Origin: Bacteriovoracaceae bacterium
Lineage (GTDB): Bacteria; Bdellovibrionota; Bacteriovoracia; Bacteriovoracales; Bacteriovoracaceae
Assembly: GCA_018060635.1 (NCBI GenBank)
Contig: JAGOVR010000018.1
Coordinates: 1 to 17,922, forward strand
DNA: 17,922 nt
Direction: 5' to 3'
How positions within the stretch are numbered: position 1 is the stretch's first letter; each line of letters begins with the position of its first letter. The position numbers and the translations under genes are program-made. Shown one piece after another: positions 5,144 to 12,872 of the stretch. The notes below the pieces were generated by a model. That model ran no database searches. It was given only the letters and a program-made list of their open reading frames with translations, and was not told where the DNA came from.

Positions 5144-7465
5144 ATGAAACAAAAAATCTTAAGAATTGAGCTTCTCTCTTTATTTGTATTAACTTTATTA
5201 AGTTGTCTTTATTTCTATTATAAAGAACGCCTACCTGATCACTTTTTGCAAATTAGCTCTTCCAATACGTCAGCTCCCTTTTACTTGTACTATCCAACTT
5301 CGCTTTTAGCTCTGATTGGTTTTTATACAGGCCCATGGCTTTTTTTCCCTTTTGTGGCTTTTGCCATAATTTATATTTTGAAATTTAGCAAAAGAGATAT
5401 GTGGACAGATACGCTCTGTTTTTTTTCTGTGAGCTTGTTTTTTCTGTGTTTTTTTAGTTTGTTTTCACCTGTTTTAGTGGGAGAAGGACTCCAATTTGCT
5501 TTTCGTCATTCCATGCATGGTTTGATTATTTTTACACTCATGATAGTAGCCGCTAACTTAAGTTTCTTGGCTATTTTTGGAAAAACATATATTAATTTTT
5601 TAAGGAATGCCTCTACTGCTGTGGTGGCATTTATCATGAAGCTTTCAGAGAAGAAAAAACCATCAGAAGAGACACCAGAAGCTCCATTAGCAACACCAGA
5701 AGAAGCGCAAGAAGAAACACAAGAAGAAACACAAGAAAATCCTCTTTTATCCTTTGATCAACTCATGTCGGAGTCTTCAAGTGACAAGGATGAGAATCTA
5801 GAAAATGAAGACACTATTTCAGTACAAAGTGCAGGGATAGTGAAAGTAGCACAAGAACTAGATTTACAAAAAGAGGTAGAAGAAGAGGCAGAATTAGAAG
5901 AAATAAATGCAGAAGTGATTCCTTTTAAGACTAAAAAAAATCTAGAGAAGCCTAAATTTAATAGTGAAGCACTCATTGCTTGTATTGAGCATCATAAAGT
6001 AAGTAATAAAAAATCGCATCCAGATGATACTTATTTTCAAGGAATTATTAAAAGTATTCAGGATAAATTTCAAGAATTTAAATTAGATGCCAAAATTATT
6101 AATATTTTAAAAGGTCCAGTGGTGGATACTTTTGAAACGGAGTTAGGTTCTGGAGTTAAAGTTTCCAGAATTACAGCTATGATTGAAGATTTGAGTTTAG
6201 CTTTATGTGGGGCCCCTATTCGCATGGTCTATCCTTTGAAAGGCCGCACTACTATTGGAATTGAGGTTCCACGTAATCCTCGTGAAGTTATTTATTTGGA
6301 TGAGATTTTAAAATCTCAAGCCTTTGAAGATAGTCATGTTCGGCTTCCTATCGCTATGGGAAAAAACGCTTTTGGTGAAACAGTGGTGGTTGATTTAGCA
6401 GAGATGCCGCATATGCTCATTGCTGGTTCTACGGGTGCGGGGAAATCAGTTTTTATTAATACACTTCTGGTTTCTTTATTGGTCAAAATGCCTGCAGATA
6501 AAATGAAGCTTATTTTAGTTGATCCTAAGCAATTAGAACTCGCTCTTTATGGAAATCTTCCTCATCTTATTCTTCCCGTTGTGACAGAACCTAAAATGGC
6601 ATCTCTTTCTCTTATGTGGGCCTGTGAAGAAATGGAAAAACGTTATACTATTTTAAAAGAATTGGGAGTGCGTAATATTGAAGGATATAATAGAAAAATA
6701 ACCAAGGCTTCACCTGATCTTTTATCTAAAGTTTCTTCTTATTATGAAGATCGAGAAGATGCAGGTTATGAGCTTCCTTATTTGGTTATCATTGTGGACG
6801 AGTTTGCTGATCTCATTTTAACTAAGTATGGAAAAGATATTGAAGTTAACATTTGTAGATTAGCGGCGAAAGCTCGTGCTTGTGGAATCCATTTAGTGTT
6901 AGCCACACAAAGACCTTCTGTCGATGTTATCACAGGACTTATTAAGTCTAACTTTCCTACTCGTGTTTCCTTTCGTGTAACTTCCAATATTGATTCACGT
7001 ACAATTCTTAATGCCATGGGAGCAGAAAAACTTTTAGGTAAGGGTGATATGCTTTATAAGCATGGGGTGGAGATGACTCGTGTGCATGCGGCTTATGTGG
7101 ATGAAAATGAAATTGAAGTTTTAGTGGATAAGCTAGGCAAAGAAAAACCAGTTTTTGATATTTCTGCTATGAATTTCTTAGAAAAAGAAGAAGAGGATGA
7201 AGCAAACTCCGCAGTGCGCTTATCTTTTGGAGGTGGCAGTAGTGGTGAAGAGTCAGGAGGAGATAAGCTTTTTAATGAAGCTGTGGGTGTGGTGAGAGAA
7301 TTTAAAATGGCTTCTGCTTCCATGTTACAAAGAAGACTTAAAATTGGTTATAATCGAGCGGCTAATTTGATTGAACAGATGGAACAAAAAGGTATTGTGG
7401 GCCCTCAGCAGGGATCCAAGCCTAGAGAAGTTTTAGGGGGAACAGGCGTAAATATTGATACGTAG
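5144..7465 (+). CDS. ftsK: FtsK/SpoIIIE-family DNA translocase
   Basis: This septum-located ATPase pumps DNA and directs chromosome dimer resolution and segregation at division. The 773-residue product has the full family layout. An N-terminal membrane domain with about four hydrophobic helices (8-150) is followed by an acidic, low-complexity linker rich in Glu/Gln/Thr/Pro (about 165-265), the alpha/beta motor domain (about 280-700) and a C-terminal winged-helix gamma domain (about 708-773). Walker A is GSTGAGKS (428-435), and Walker B is LVIIVDEF with D552-E553. The gamma domain carries IGYNRAANLIEQMEQKG, the part that reads KOPS-like polar DNA sequences. The protein is much shorter than E. 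coli FtsK (1329 residues), mainly because the linker is short, and resembles SpoIIIE-size members. It is flanked by divergent and downstream promoters, so it is probably monocistronic. Confidence 0.96.
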   Translation: MKQKILRIELLSLFVLTLLSCLYFYYKERLPDHFLQISSSNTSAPFYLYYPTSLLALIGFYTGPWLFFPFVAFAIIYILKFSKRDMWTDTLCFFSVSLFFLCFFSLFSPVLVGEGLQFAFRHSMHGLIIFTLMIVAANLSFLAIFGKTYINFLRNASTAVVAFIMKLSEKKKPSEETPEAPLATPEEAQEETQEETQENPLLSFDQLMSESSSDKDENLENEDTISVQSAGIVKVAQELDLQKEVEEEAELEEINAEVIPFKTKKNLEKPKFNSEALIACIEHHKVSNKKSHPDDTYFQGIIKSIQDKFQEFKLDAKIINILKGPVVDTFETELGSGVKVSRITAMIEDLSLALCGAPIRMVYPLKGRTTIGIEVPRNPREVIYLDEILKSQAFEDSHVRLPIAMGKNAFGETVVVDLAEMPHMLIAGSTGAGKSVFINTLLVSLLVKMPADKMKLILVDPKQLELALYGNLPHLILPVVTEPKMASLSLMWACEEMEKRYTILKELGVRNIEGYNRKITKASPDLLSKVSSYYEDREDAGYELPYLVIIVDEFADLILTKYGKDIEVNICRLAAKARACGIHLVLATQRPSVDVITGLIKSNFPTRVSFRVTSNIDSRTILNAMGAEKLLGKGDMLYKHGVEMTRVHAAYVDENEIEVLVDKLGKEKPVFDISAMNFLEKEEEDEANSAVRLSFGGGSSGEESGGDKLFNEAVGVVREFKMASASMLQRRLKIGYNRAANLIEQMEQKGIVGPQQGSKPREVLGGTGVNIDT

Positions 7466-7511
7466 CACAATAAGTCTTTGCCCTTCTTGTGTGTCCCTCT
7501 TGTCACCCCTC

Positions 7512-7540
7512 TTGCTGGAATTCTTAGGGTGTGCTACCTT
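7512..7540 (+). promoter_or_regulatory. Candidate promoter of the rpsB operon
   Basis: TTGCTG (7512-7517) and TACCTT (7535-7540) are separated by 17 nt in the 171-nt gap between ftsK and rpsB. Initiation near 7547 would leave a leader of about 90 nt that contains the foldable element at 7554-7622. Three imperfect CCCTCTTG copies lie upstream and overlap the -35 box. Confidence 0.45.
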
Positions 7541-7553
7541 GCCTCTCTATTTA

Positions 7554-7622
7554 TTAACGGACAATCACTTAGAAACGGTGGTGTTTCTTAAATATTAAGA
7601 GACCCTCAAGTGATTTGATTAA
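7554..7622 (+). promoter_or_regulatory. Structured rpsB 5' leader, possible S2 autoregulatory site
   Basis: The leader contains nested complementary segments. AATCACTT (7563-7570) pairs with AAGTGATT (7608-7615). Directly inside lies AGAAAC (7571-7576) with GTTTCT (7583-7588) around a GGTGGT loop. Outside, TTAA (7554-7557) can pair with TTAA (7619-7622) across an internal loop. The fold ends 4 nt before the CGGAG ribosome binding site (7627-7631). In several bacteria, ribosomal protein S2 represses its own operon through an mRNA leader, so the same control is a reasonable inference. I do not claim a match to a described motif. Confidence 0.5.
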
Positions 7623-7636
7623 CCATCGGAGTTTTT

Positions 7637-8446
7637 ATGTCAGAATTGGTACTTCAAGATCTATTGAAAGCAGGCAGTCACTTTGGCCATCAAACCCACA
7701 AGTGGAATCCAAAAATGAAAAAGTACATTTACGGTGAACGTAATGGAATTTACATTTTAGATTTAGCGCAAACTGTTCCTTTAGCTAAGAAAGCCTATGA
7801 TTTTTTAAAAAATACAGCGGCCAGTGGTAAGACAGTTTTATTTGTTGCTACTAAACGTCAAGCTTCTATTCCTATGAGAGAAGCCGCTGAAAAATGCGGA
7901 GCTTTTTTTGTGACTCATCGTTGGCTAGGAGGAATGCTTACAAATTACAAAACAGTTTTCTTGTCTATTGATAAACTTCGTAAAGTAGAAAAAATGAAAG
8001 AAAATGGAGACTTCGCTCTTCTGACAAAAAAAGAACAGTCGAAAATTGAAAAAGAAATTGCAAAACTTGAAAGAGATATGGGTGGAATTAAAAATATGCG
8101 CAAGCTTCCAGGAGCTTTAGTGGTAGTTGACCCAGGTATGGAGCGTATTGCTGTTAATGAAGCCAAAACATTAGGAATTCCTATTGTGGCTATTGCAGAT
8201 ACCAATTGTGATCCTTCAGGCATTGATTATGTTATTCCAGGAAATGACGACGCTATTAAATCTATCGCTTTATTTGCTAACTATTTTGCAGAATCCGTAG
8301 CCGAAGGAAATCAAAAAGCTTCTGCGGCTCGTGCTAAAGAAGAAGGCGGAGAAATGCAAGATAGTCTTCTAGAAAAAGAAATTCTTACTAAATATGAAAA
8401 AGATATTGATCTTACTTTAGATGTTCAAGAAGACGAAGAAGCATAA
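7637..8446 (+). CDS. rpsB: 30S ribosomal protein S2
   Basis: This small-subunit ribosomal protein sits on the back of the 30S between head and body and is needed for S1 docking and initiation. The 269-residue product starts with the typical LLKAGSHFGHQTHKWNPKMKKYIYG. It contains HRWLGGMLTNYKT (94-106), the family signature, and PGNDDAIKSIALF near the C-terminus. The central coiled-coil segment (about 118-148, rich in Lys/Glu) is present. The tail after about residue 230 is acidic and slightly longer than in the roughly 240-residue E. coli protein. CGGAG lies 5 nt before the ATG. It is the first gene of the translation cluster, followed by tsf after 23 nt. Confidence 0.98.
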   Translation: MSELVLQDLLKAGSHFGHQTHKWNPKMKKYIYGERNGIYILDLAQTVPLAKKAYDFLKNTAASGKTVLFVATKRQASIPMREAAEKCGAFFVTHRWLGGMLTNYKTVFLSIDKLRKVEKMKENGDFALLTKKEQSKIEKEIAKLERDMGGIKNMRKLPGALVVVDPGMERIAVNEAKTLGIPIVAIADTNCDPSGIDYVIPGNDDAIKSIALFANYFAESVAEGNQKASAARAKEEGGEMQDSLLEKEILTKYEKDIDLTLDVQEDEEA

Positions 8447-8469
8447 AAATTTAAAGAAAGGAAAATAAT

Positions 8470-9117
8470 ATGAACTTTACAGCAAATGATGTGAAAGAAC
8501 TTCGTGAGATGACAGGCGCAGGAATGATGGATTGTAAAAAAGCTCTTACAGAGTGTAATGGAGACAAAGAAAAATCAGTTGATTTTTTGCGATCTAAAGG
8601 TTTAGCCGCCGCTCAAAAAAAACAATCTCGTGTAGCCGCAGAAGGAATGATTGCTTCTTATATTCACAATGGAAAAATTGGTGTGCTTGTAGAAGTGAAC
8701 TGCGAAACAGATTTTGTGGCCCGTAATGAAGATTTTCAAAGCTTTGCTAAAGATGTGGCTATGCATATCGCAGCTGCTGATCCTAAATTTTTAAAAGCAG
8801 ATGAGATTGATGAATCTTTTAAAAATAGAGAAGCAGAGGTTTATACTGCTCAGCTTAAAGAGCAAGGTAAGCCTGAAAAAATGATTGCAGGTATTGTGCA
8901 AGGAAAGCTTAAAAAATTAGCAACAGAAGTTTGTCTTTATGATCAAGCTTTTGTTAAAGACAGCGATAAATCTATTAATGATCTAGTGAATGAGATTACG
9001 CTTAAGTTAGGGGAAAAAATTCAAATCCGTCGTTTTGTTAAGTTTAATCTTGGTGACGGTATTGAGAAAAAACAAGATAACTTTGCTGAAGAAGTGAGTA
9101 AAATGGCAGGTCAGTAA
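8470..9117 (+). CDS. tsf: Elongation factor Ts
   Basis: EF-Ts is the cytoplasmic nucleotide-exchange factor that removes GDP from EF-Tu. The 215-residue product has the N-terminal UBA-like module, with VKELREMTGAGMMDCKKAL (8-26) as the family signature. The core follows, with NCETDFVARN (77-86), the loop whose Asp-Phe contacts the EF-Tu nucleotide-binding domain. It is shorter than E. coli EF-Ts (283 residues) and close to the ~200-residue compact form with a single core subdomain, as in Thermus. An AAAGGA ribosome binding site lies 7 nt before the ATG. It is second in the operon after rpsB. The next gene is frr, not pyrH. Confidence 0.97.
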   Translation: MNFTANDVKELREMTGAGMMDCKKALTECNGDKEKSVDFLRSKGLAAAQKKQSRVAAEGMIASYIHNGKIGVLVEVNCETDFVARNEDFQSFAKDVAMHIAAADPKFLKADEIDESFKNREAEVYTAQLKEQGKPEKMIAGIVQGKLKKLATEVCLYDQAFVKDSDKSINDLVNEITLKLGEKIQIRRFVKFNLGDGIEKKQDNFAEEVSKMAGQ

Positions 9118-9150
9118 AATTTTTGAGTTTGAGTATTGGGGAGTCTGTCT

Positions 9151-9708
9151 ATGTTTGATAAAATAAAAGTAGAATTAGAGCAATCTATGGACAAGGCCAT
9201 CAAGGCACTTCAATACGAGCTAACAAAAGTAAGAACAGGTAGAGCCTCTCCTGCGATTTTAGATGGAATTAAAATTGATTATTATGGAACGGAAACACCT
9301 TTGAAGCAGGTAGGGCAAATTAGCACTCCTGAAGCAAGGCTATTACAAATTCAACCTTTTGATAAAACTCAAATTGCTACTATTGAAAAAGCTATTTTAG
9401 CGGCAAACTTGGGAGTGACTCCTTCTAACGATGGTAATCTGATTAGAATCCCCTTCCCAGCTCTTACAGAAGATAAAAGAAAATCTCTGGTTAAAGATGT
9501 TAAAAAATTAGGTGAAGATGCTAAGGTTGCTATTCGCAATTTACGTCGAGACTCTAATGAGAAAGTTAAAAATAGTGAGAAAGAAAAACTCATGACAGAA
9601 GATGAATCTAAAAAAAATCAGCAGAAAATCCAAGAGAGTACTGATCTTTTTATTAAAAAAGTAGATGAGATTATTACAGCCAAAGAAAAAGAACTTCTGA
9701 CGGTTTGA
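9151..9708 (+). CDS. frr: Ribosome recycling factor
   Basis: RRF, with EF-G, splits post-termination 70S ribosomes. Starting at the ATG at 9151 gives 185 residues, the same length as E. coli RRF, and GGGGAG (9138-9143) lies 7 nt upstream. The frame is open from a TTG at 9136, but that start would overlap this ribosome binding site and is rejected. Characteristic segments are ALQYELTKVRTGRASPAILDGI near the start, LLQIQPFDKTQIATIEKAI, and NLRRDSNEKVKNSEKE in the third helix. The three-helix bundle and the beta/alpha domain II (about 30-105) are complete. It sits between tsf and uppS in the growth-related operon. The uppS ATG is 4 nt after its stop. Confidence 0.97.
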   Translation: MFDKIKVELEQSMDKAIKALQYELTKVRTGRASPAILDGIKIDYYGTETPLKQVGQISTPEARLLQIQPFDKTQIATIEKAILAANLGVTPSNDGNLIRIPFPALTEDKRKSLVKDVKKLGEDAKVAIRNLRRDSNEKVKNSEKEKLMTEDESKKNQQKIQESTDLFIKKVDEIITAKEKELLTV

Positions 9709-9712
9709 TTTC

Positions 9713-10480
9713 ATGCCAACAGCAAAAAAACTCAGTGAAAACATTCCCAATCATGTTGCTATTATTATGGACGGTAATGGGAGATGGGCCAAGAAACGAC
9801 TGCATTCCAGAGTCTGGGGACATATTAGGGGAGCGAGAAATGTTTCTCATATTGTAGAAGCGGCGTCTGCCTTGGGAATAAAAAGCTTAACACTCTATGC
9901 ATTTTCTTCTGAAAATTGGAGTCGTCCTTTAGATGAAATTACAACTCTTTTTAAATTATTAAAAAAATTTTTATATTTTGAACAAGAAAGAATTATAAAA
10001 AATAATATTAAGTTTAAAGTTATTGGCGACTTTTCTCATCTTCCAGCAGAGACACAACTGCTTATTACAAATTTAACAGAGAAGACTTCGCAGCATCAGG
10101 GACTAAAATTAAATTTTGCCTTTGGTTATGGAGGTCGAGAGGAAATAGTAAGAGGAATAAATCATTTTATACATGAGCATCCTAGTCAAAAAATAACAGC
10201 TGAGCTTTTTAGTAAGTATCTCTATGATGCAGAAATAAGCGATATAGATCTTCTTATTCGTACGGGTGGCGATATGCGTGTTTCAAATTTCTTGCTATGG
10301 CAGATAGCCTATGCGGAATTTTACTTTACTGACATTTTATGGCCTAATTTTTCAAGAGATGATTTTCGCGCTATTATCTTAGAGGTTTCTAAAAGAGAGC
10401 GACGCTTTGGAAGTGTTACAGCTGATTCCACTTTAAATGAATCTTTAGAGAAAGCTCACAAGAATAAGTCGCTATTTTAA
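9713..10480 (+). CDS. uppS: Isoprenyl (undecaprenyl) diphosphate synthase
   Basis: This cis-prenyltransferase adds isopentenyl diphosphate units to farnesyl diphosphate to build the C55 lipid carrier for peptidoglycan and surface glycans. The 255-residue protein has the first signature HVAIIMDGNGRWAKKR, with the Mg-binding/catalytic Asp at D20 and W25. It also has SSENWSRP (65-72) and the C-terminal RTGGDMRVSNFLLWQ (183-197), with R183, R189 and S191 as diphosphate-binding residues. The position usually held by Glu in RTGGE is Asp here (D187), a conservative change. There is no clear Shine-Dalgarno sequence, and the ATG is 4 nt after the frr stop, so translation is likely coupled. cdsA follows after 21 nt. 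Confidence 0.96.
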   Translation: MPTAKKLSENIPNHVAIIMDGNGRWAKKRLHSRVWGHIRGARNVSHIVEAASALGIKSLTLYAFSSENWSRPLDEITTLFKLLKKFLYFEQERIIKNNIKFKVIGDFSHLPAETQLLITNLTEKTSQHQGLKLNFAFGYGGREEIVRGINHFIHEHPSQKITAELFSKYLYDAEISDIDLLIRTGGDMRVSNFLLWQIAYAEFYFTDILWPNFSRDDFRAIILEVSKRERRFGSVTADSTLNESLEKAHKNKSLF

Positions 10481-10501
10481 ACCTAAAAAAATGAGGTTTT
10501 A

Positions 10502-11323
10502 TTGAAAACGAATACAAGACTTAGAGTTATTTCATTTGTTGCTTTGATATCACTCTTAGTTTTTGCTTTTATTATTGGTAAGTCTATGACCCTTCTTTTA
10601 CTGATGGTGGCAGGGCTTTTAGTTAATGATGAAATTCAAGTTCAATTTGCTAAACACGAACGTTATTCTCCTATTTATTGGAAAGCATTTTGGGGATTTT
10701 TAGCTCCTTATTTATTTCTAAATATATTTAAAATTAGTTTTTTTGATCCCATTATTTTGCTCTTAGCACTAGCTTTTAATATAGCTATGCTTGTTTATTT
10801 ATTTGCTTTTAAATTAAATTCAGAAAAGATTGTAGATTTTATTAAAGGGCGATCCATCTTGGTAGGTTTTTGTCTTTTTCTTCCTATCCAATCTATTGCC
10901 ACATTAACTTATGATCCCGAGTGGAGACGTTATTTAATTGCCCTACTTTTAATTAATTTTAGTATGGATACAGGAGCATGGTTTTTTGGAAGTTTGTGGG
11001 GACGTACAAAATTATGGGAAAAAGTAAGTCCTAAAAAAACAGTAGAAGGATTAGTTTTAGGACTAGCGAGTTCTTTATTGATTGGTGGTATTTATTGGTT
11101 TTATTTTTTAGGGAAAATAACTTTAAGTATTGTGATTGTCATTATTTTATTAGCACTTCTTTCTCAGCTAGGTGATTTAGTCCAGTCTAAAATAAAGCGG
11201 CAGTTTGAAATTAAAGATAGCTCTAGTCTTATTCCAGGTCATGGCGGGATGTATGACCGCATTGATAGTTTGCTTTTTATGGCGCCTTTTTTTGTATTAG
11301 CATTACGCTATTACTACTTGTGA
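10502..11323 (+). CDS. cdsA: Phosphatidate cytidylyltransferase (CDP-diglyceride synthase)
   Basis: This enzyme makes CDP-diacylglycerol from phosphatidic acid and CTP in the inner membrane, the precursor of all the cell's phospholipids. The 273-residue product has about seven to eight hydrophobic helices. Its C-terminus carries the complete family signature over residues 229-255: SKIKRQFEIKD, then IPGHGGMYDRID. The start is a TTG at 10502, supported by TGAGG (10492-10496) 5 nt upstream. No ATG is better placed. The stop overlaps the ribosome binding site of rseP. CDP-diacylglycerol made here is the substrate of the PssA encoded in the same cluster. dxr, often next to cdsA, is not here. Confidence 0.95.
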   Translation: MKTNTRLRVISFVALISLLVFAFIIGKSMTLLLLMVAGLLVNDEIQVQFAKHERYSPIYWKAFWGFLAPYLFLNIFKISFFDPIILLLALAFNIAMLVYLFAFKLNSEKIVDFIKGRSILVGFCLFLPIQSIATLTYDPEWRRYLIALLLINFSMDTGAWFFGSLWGRTKLWEKVSPKKTVEGLVLGLASSLLIGGIYWFYFLGKITLSIVIVIILLALLSQLGDLVQSKIKRQFEIKDSSSLIPGHGGMYDRIDSLLFMAPFFVLALRYYYL

Positions 11324-11330
11324 GGATTTA

Positions 11331-12863
11331 ATGTTGTTATCTCAAATTTTAATTTTTGTTCTTTTTTTATTCCCGTTAGTTTTTTTCCATGAGTTGGGGC
11401 ATTATCTTTTTGCTAAATTTTTGGGAGTCAGGGTTCTTAATTTTTCTATTGGATTTGGCCCCAAGCTTTTTCGTTTTAAGCTTTGGGATACGGAATTTGC
11501 TTACTCCCTCATTCCTTTAGGGGGATATGTCAAAATGTATGGGGATGATCCTTTTGCTAAAAATGAAATTCCTGAAGATCAAAGAAAATATTCTTTTGTT
11601 TACAAAAAGAAGTGGGAAAAATTTTGGATTGTTTTTGGTGGCCCACTCGCTAATTTTATTTTGGCTTATGTGCTTTTTGTCGGACTTTTTATGGCTGGTG
11701 AAAAAGTGCCAGAAATTAAGGTTGGTTCGTTGGAATCAACCTCTCGTTTTTATCAAATGGGTTTTCGTACAGGAGATGTTCTTTTAAAAATTAATCAAAA
11801 AGATATTTTTAATTTTAGTGATTTTCCTTCAGAAAAAGAACAAGTTAAAGATTTTGAAGTTTTAAGGAAAGGGCAGACAGCCCATATTGCTGTTGGGCTA
11901 GAGGCTAAGCAATTTACGGAAGAATTTTTTACAACAGTCTTAAACCCTTTGCGCAAAGCCGTTGTGCAAAATTCTCAAGGAGAAATGTGGGAGATGACTC
12001 TTCCTCCTTATGAGAAAGATTTTTCTTTAGATGAAATAGCGGATATAGCAGGAGAGAAAAATCTTATATTTTCTAAGTTAAATGAACGTAAAGAGATCAA
12101 AATAAAATCAGAAAACAGTCATGAGTTTTTTTCGGCATTATCTGAGCAAGGTTTTTATCCTCTAGATTTAGTGGTGAATAGTATTGCGATGAATTCTCCC
12201 GCAGATAAAATTCATCTCAAGAGAGGAGATATTATTTTATCGGTTAATAACACACCTATTTATAGTTTTGATATTTTACGTAAGAAATTACAAGAAACTA
12301 AAGAGGGTAAAGTGCAGTCTTTTGAGTTAAGTTATTTGCAAAATGGACAAATAAAGAAAGCACAAATTACTCCAGAAGAAACACAAATAGAAGGAATGAA
12401 ATTATTCACCATTGGTGTTTCTAGTTCCAGAGAAATCATTCCTCATCGCTATGTAGAAACAACGCCTAAAAGTTTTTTTGCAAGTATTAAATCAGCTTTT
12501 GATCGTACTATGGTAAATGGATTTAGAATTCTGATAGGTTTTAAACAGCTTTTCATGGGTGAAGTTTCTTTTAAACAAATAGGTGGCCCACTTGCTATTG
12601 GAAAAGTGGCCAGTGATTCTTTTCATGTAAGCCTAACTTATTTTTTAAGTCTTATGGCCTTACTCTCTATTAATTTAGGTGTTATTAATTTATTTCCCAT
12701 TCCTGTTTTAGATGGTGGTCATATTATGTTTCTCATTTTAGAGTTTTTTAATAGGGGGCCACTTTCGGATAGAAAAATGCAGATTGCTCAGCAAGTAGGA
12801 GTTTCACTGCTTTTTCTTCTTATTTTTATGGCACTCTTTAATGATGTTAGCCGTCTTTTTTAA
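11331..12863 (+). CDS. rseP: RseP-type intramembrane site-2 zinc metalloprotease
   Basis: This membrane protease cuts single-span substrates such as anti-sigma factors (second cleavage in envelope-stress signalling) and leftover signal peptides. The zinc motif HELGH (H20-H24) lies in the first helix. The third ligand is D461 in NLFPIPVLDGGH near the C-terminus. Two PDZ-like domains are visible between: one around 127-195 (MGFRTGDVLLKIN) and one around 280-350 (IHLKRGDIILSVNN). At 510 residues it is about 60 longer than E. coli RseP (450). The extra length lies mainly in a charged stretch of about 75 residues between the two PDZ domains. TGAGGA overlapping the cdsA stop serves as ribosome binding site. 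Confidence 0.95.
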   Translation: MLLSQILIFVLFLFPLVFFHELGHYLFAKFLGVRVLNFSIGFGPKLFRFKLWDTEFAYSLIPLGGYVKMYGDDPFAKNEIPEDQRKYSFVYKKKWEKFWIVFGGPLANFILAYVLFVGLFMAGEKVPEIKVGSLESTSRFYQMGFRTGDVLLKINQKDIFNFSDFPSEKEQVKDFEVLRKGQTAHIAVGLEAKQFTEEFFTTVLNPLRKAVVQNSQGEMWEMTLPPYEKDFSLDEIADIAGEKNLIFSKLNERKEIKIKSENSHEFFSALSEQGFYPLDLVVNSIAMNSPADKIHLKRGDIILSVNNTPIYSFDILRKKLQETKEGKVQSFELSYLQNGQIKKAQITPEETQIEGMKLFTIGVSSSREIIPHRYVETTPKSFFASIKSAFDRTMVNGFRILIGFKQLFMGEVSFKQIGGPLAIGKVASDSFHVSLTYFLSLMALLSINLGVINLFPIPVLDGGHIMFLILEFFNRGPLSDRKMQIAQQVGVSLLFLLIFMALFNDVSRLF

Positions 12864-12872
12864 AAAGAGAAT

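Noticed and set aside
6778..7323. Minus-strand open frames inside ftsK and similar shadows in rpsB, frr, SCO and the cox genes
   Set aside because: They have no ribosome binding sites or recognisable protein features and lie opposite strongly conserved coding sequence.
7554..7622. A metabolite riboswitch in front of rpsB
   Set aside because: No known riboswitch core is recognisable. A ribosomal-protein leader is the simpler explanation given the downstream gene.
9136..9150. Longer N-terminus of ribosome recycling factor from a TTG at 9136
   Set aside because: The ribosome binding site GGGGAG lies within this extension, and the ATG at 9151 gives the canonical 185 residues.
11527..11787. An 86-codon plus-strand open frame inside rseP
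   Set aside because: It is an out-of-frame shadow of the conserved protease gene.
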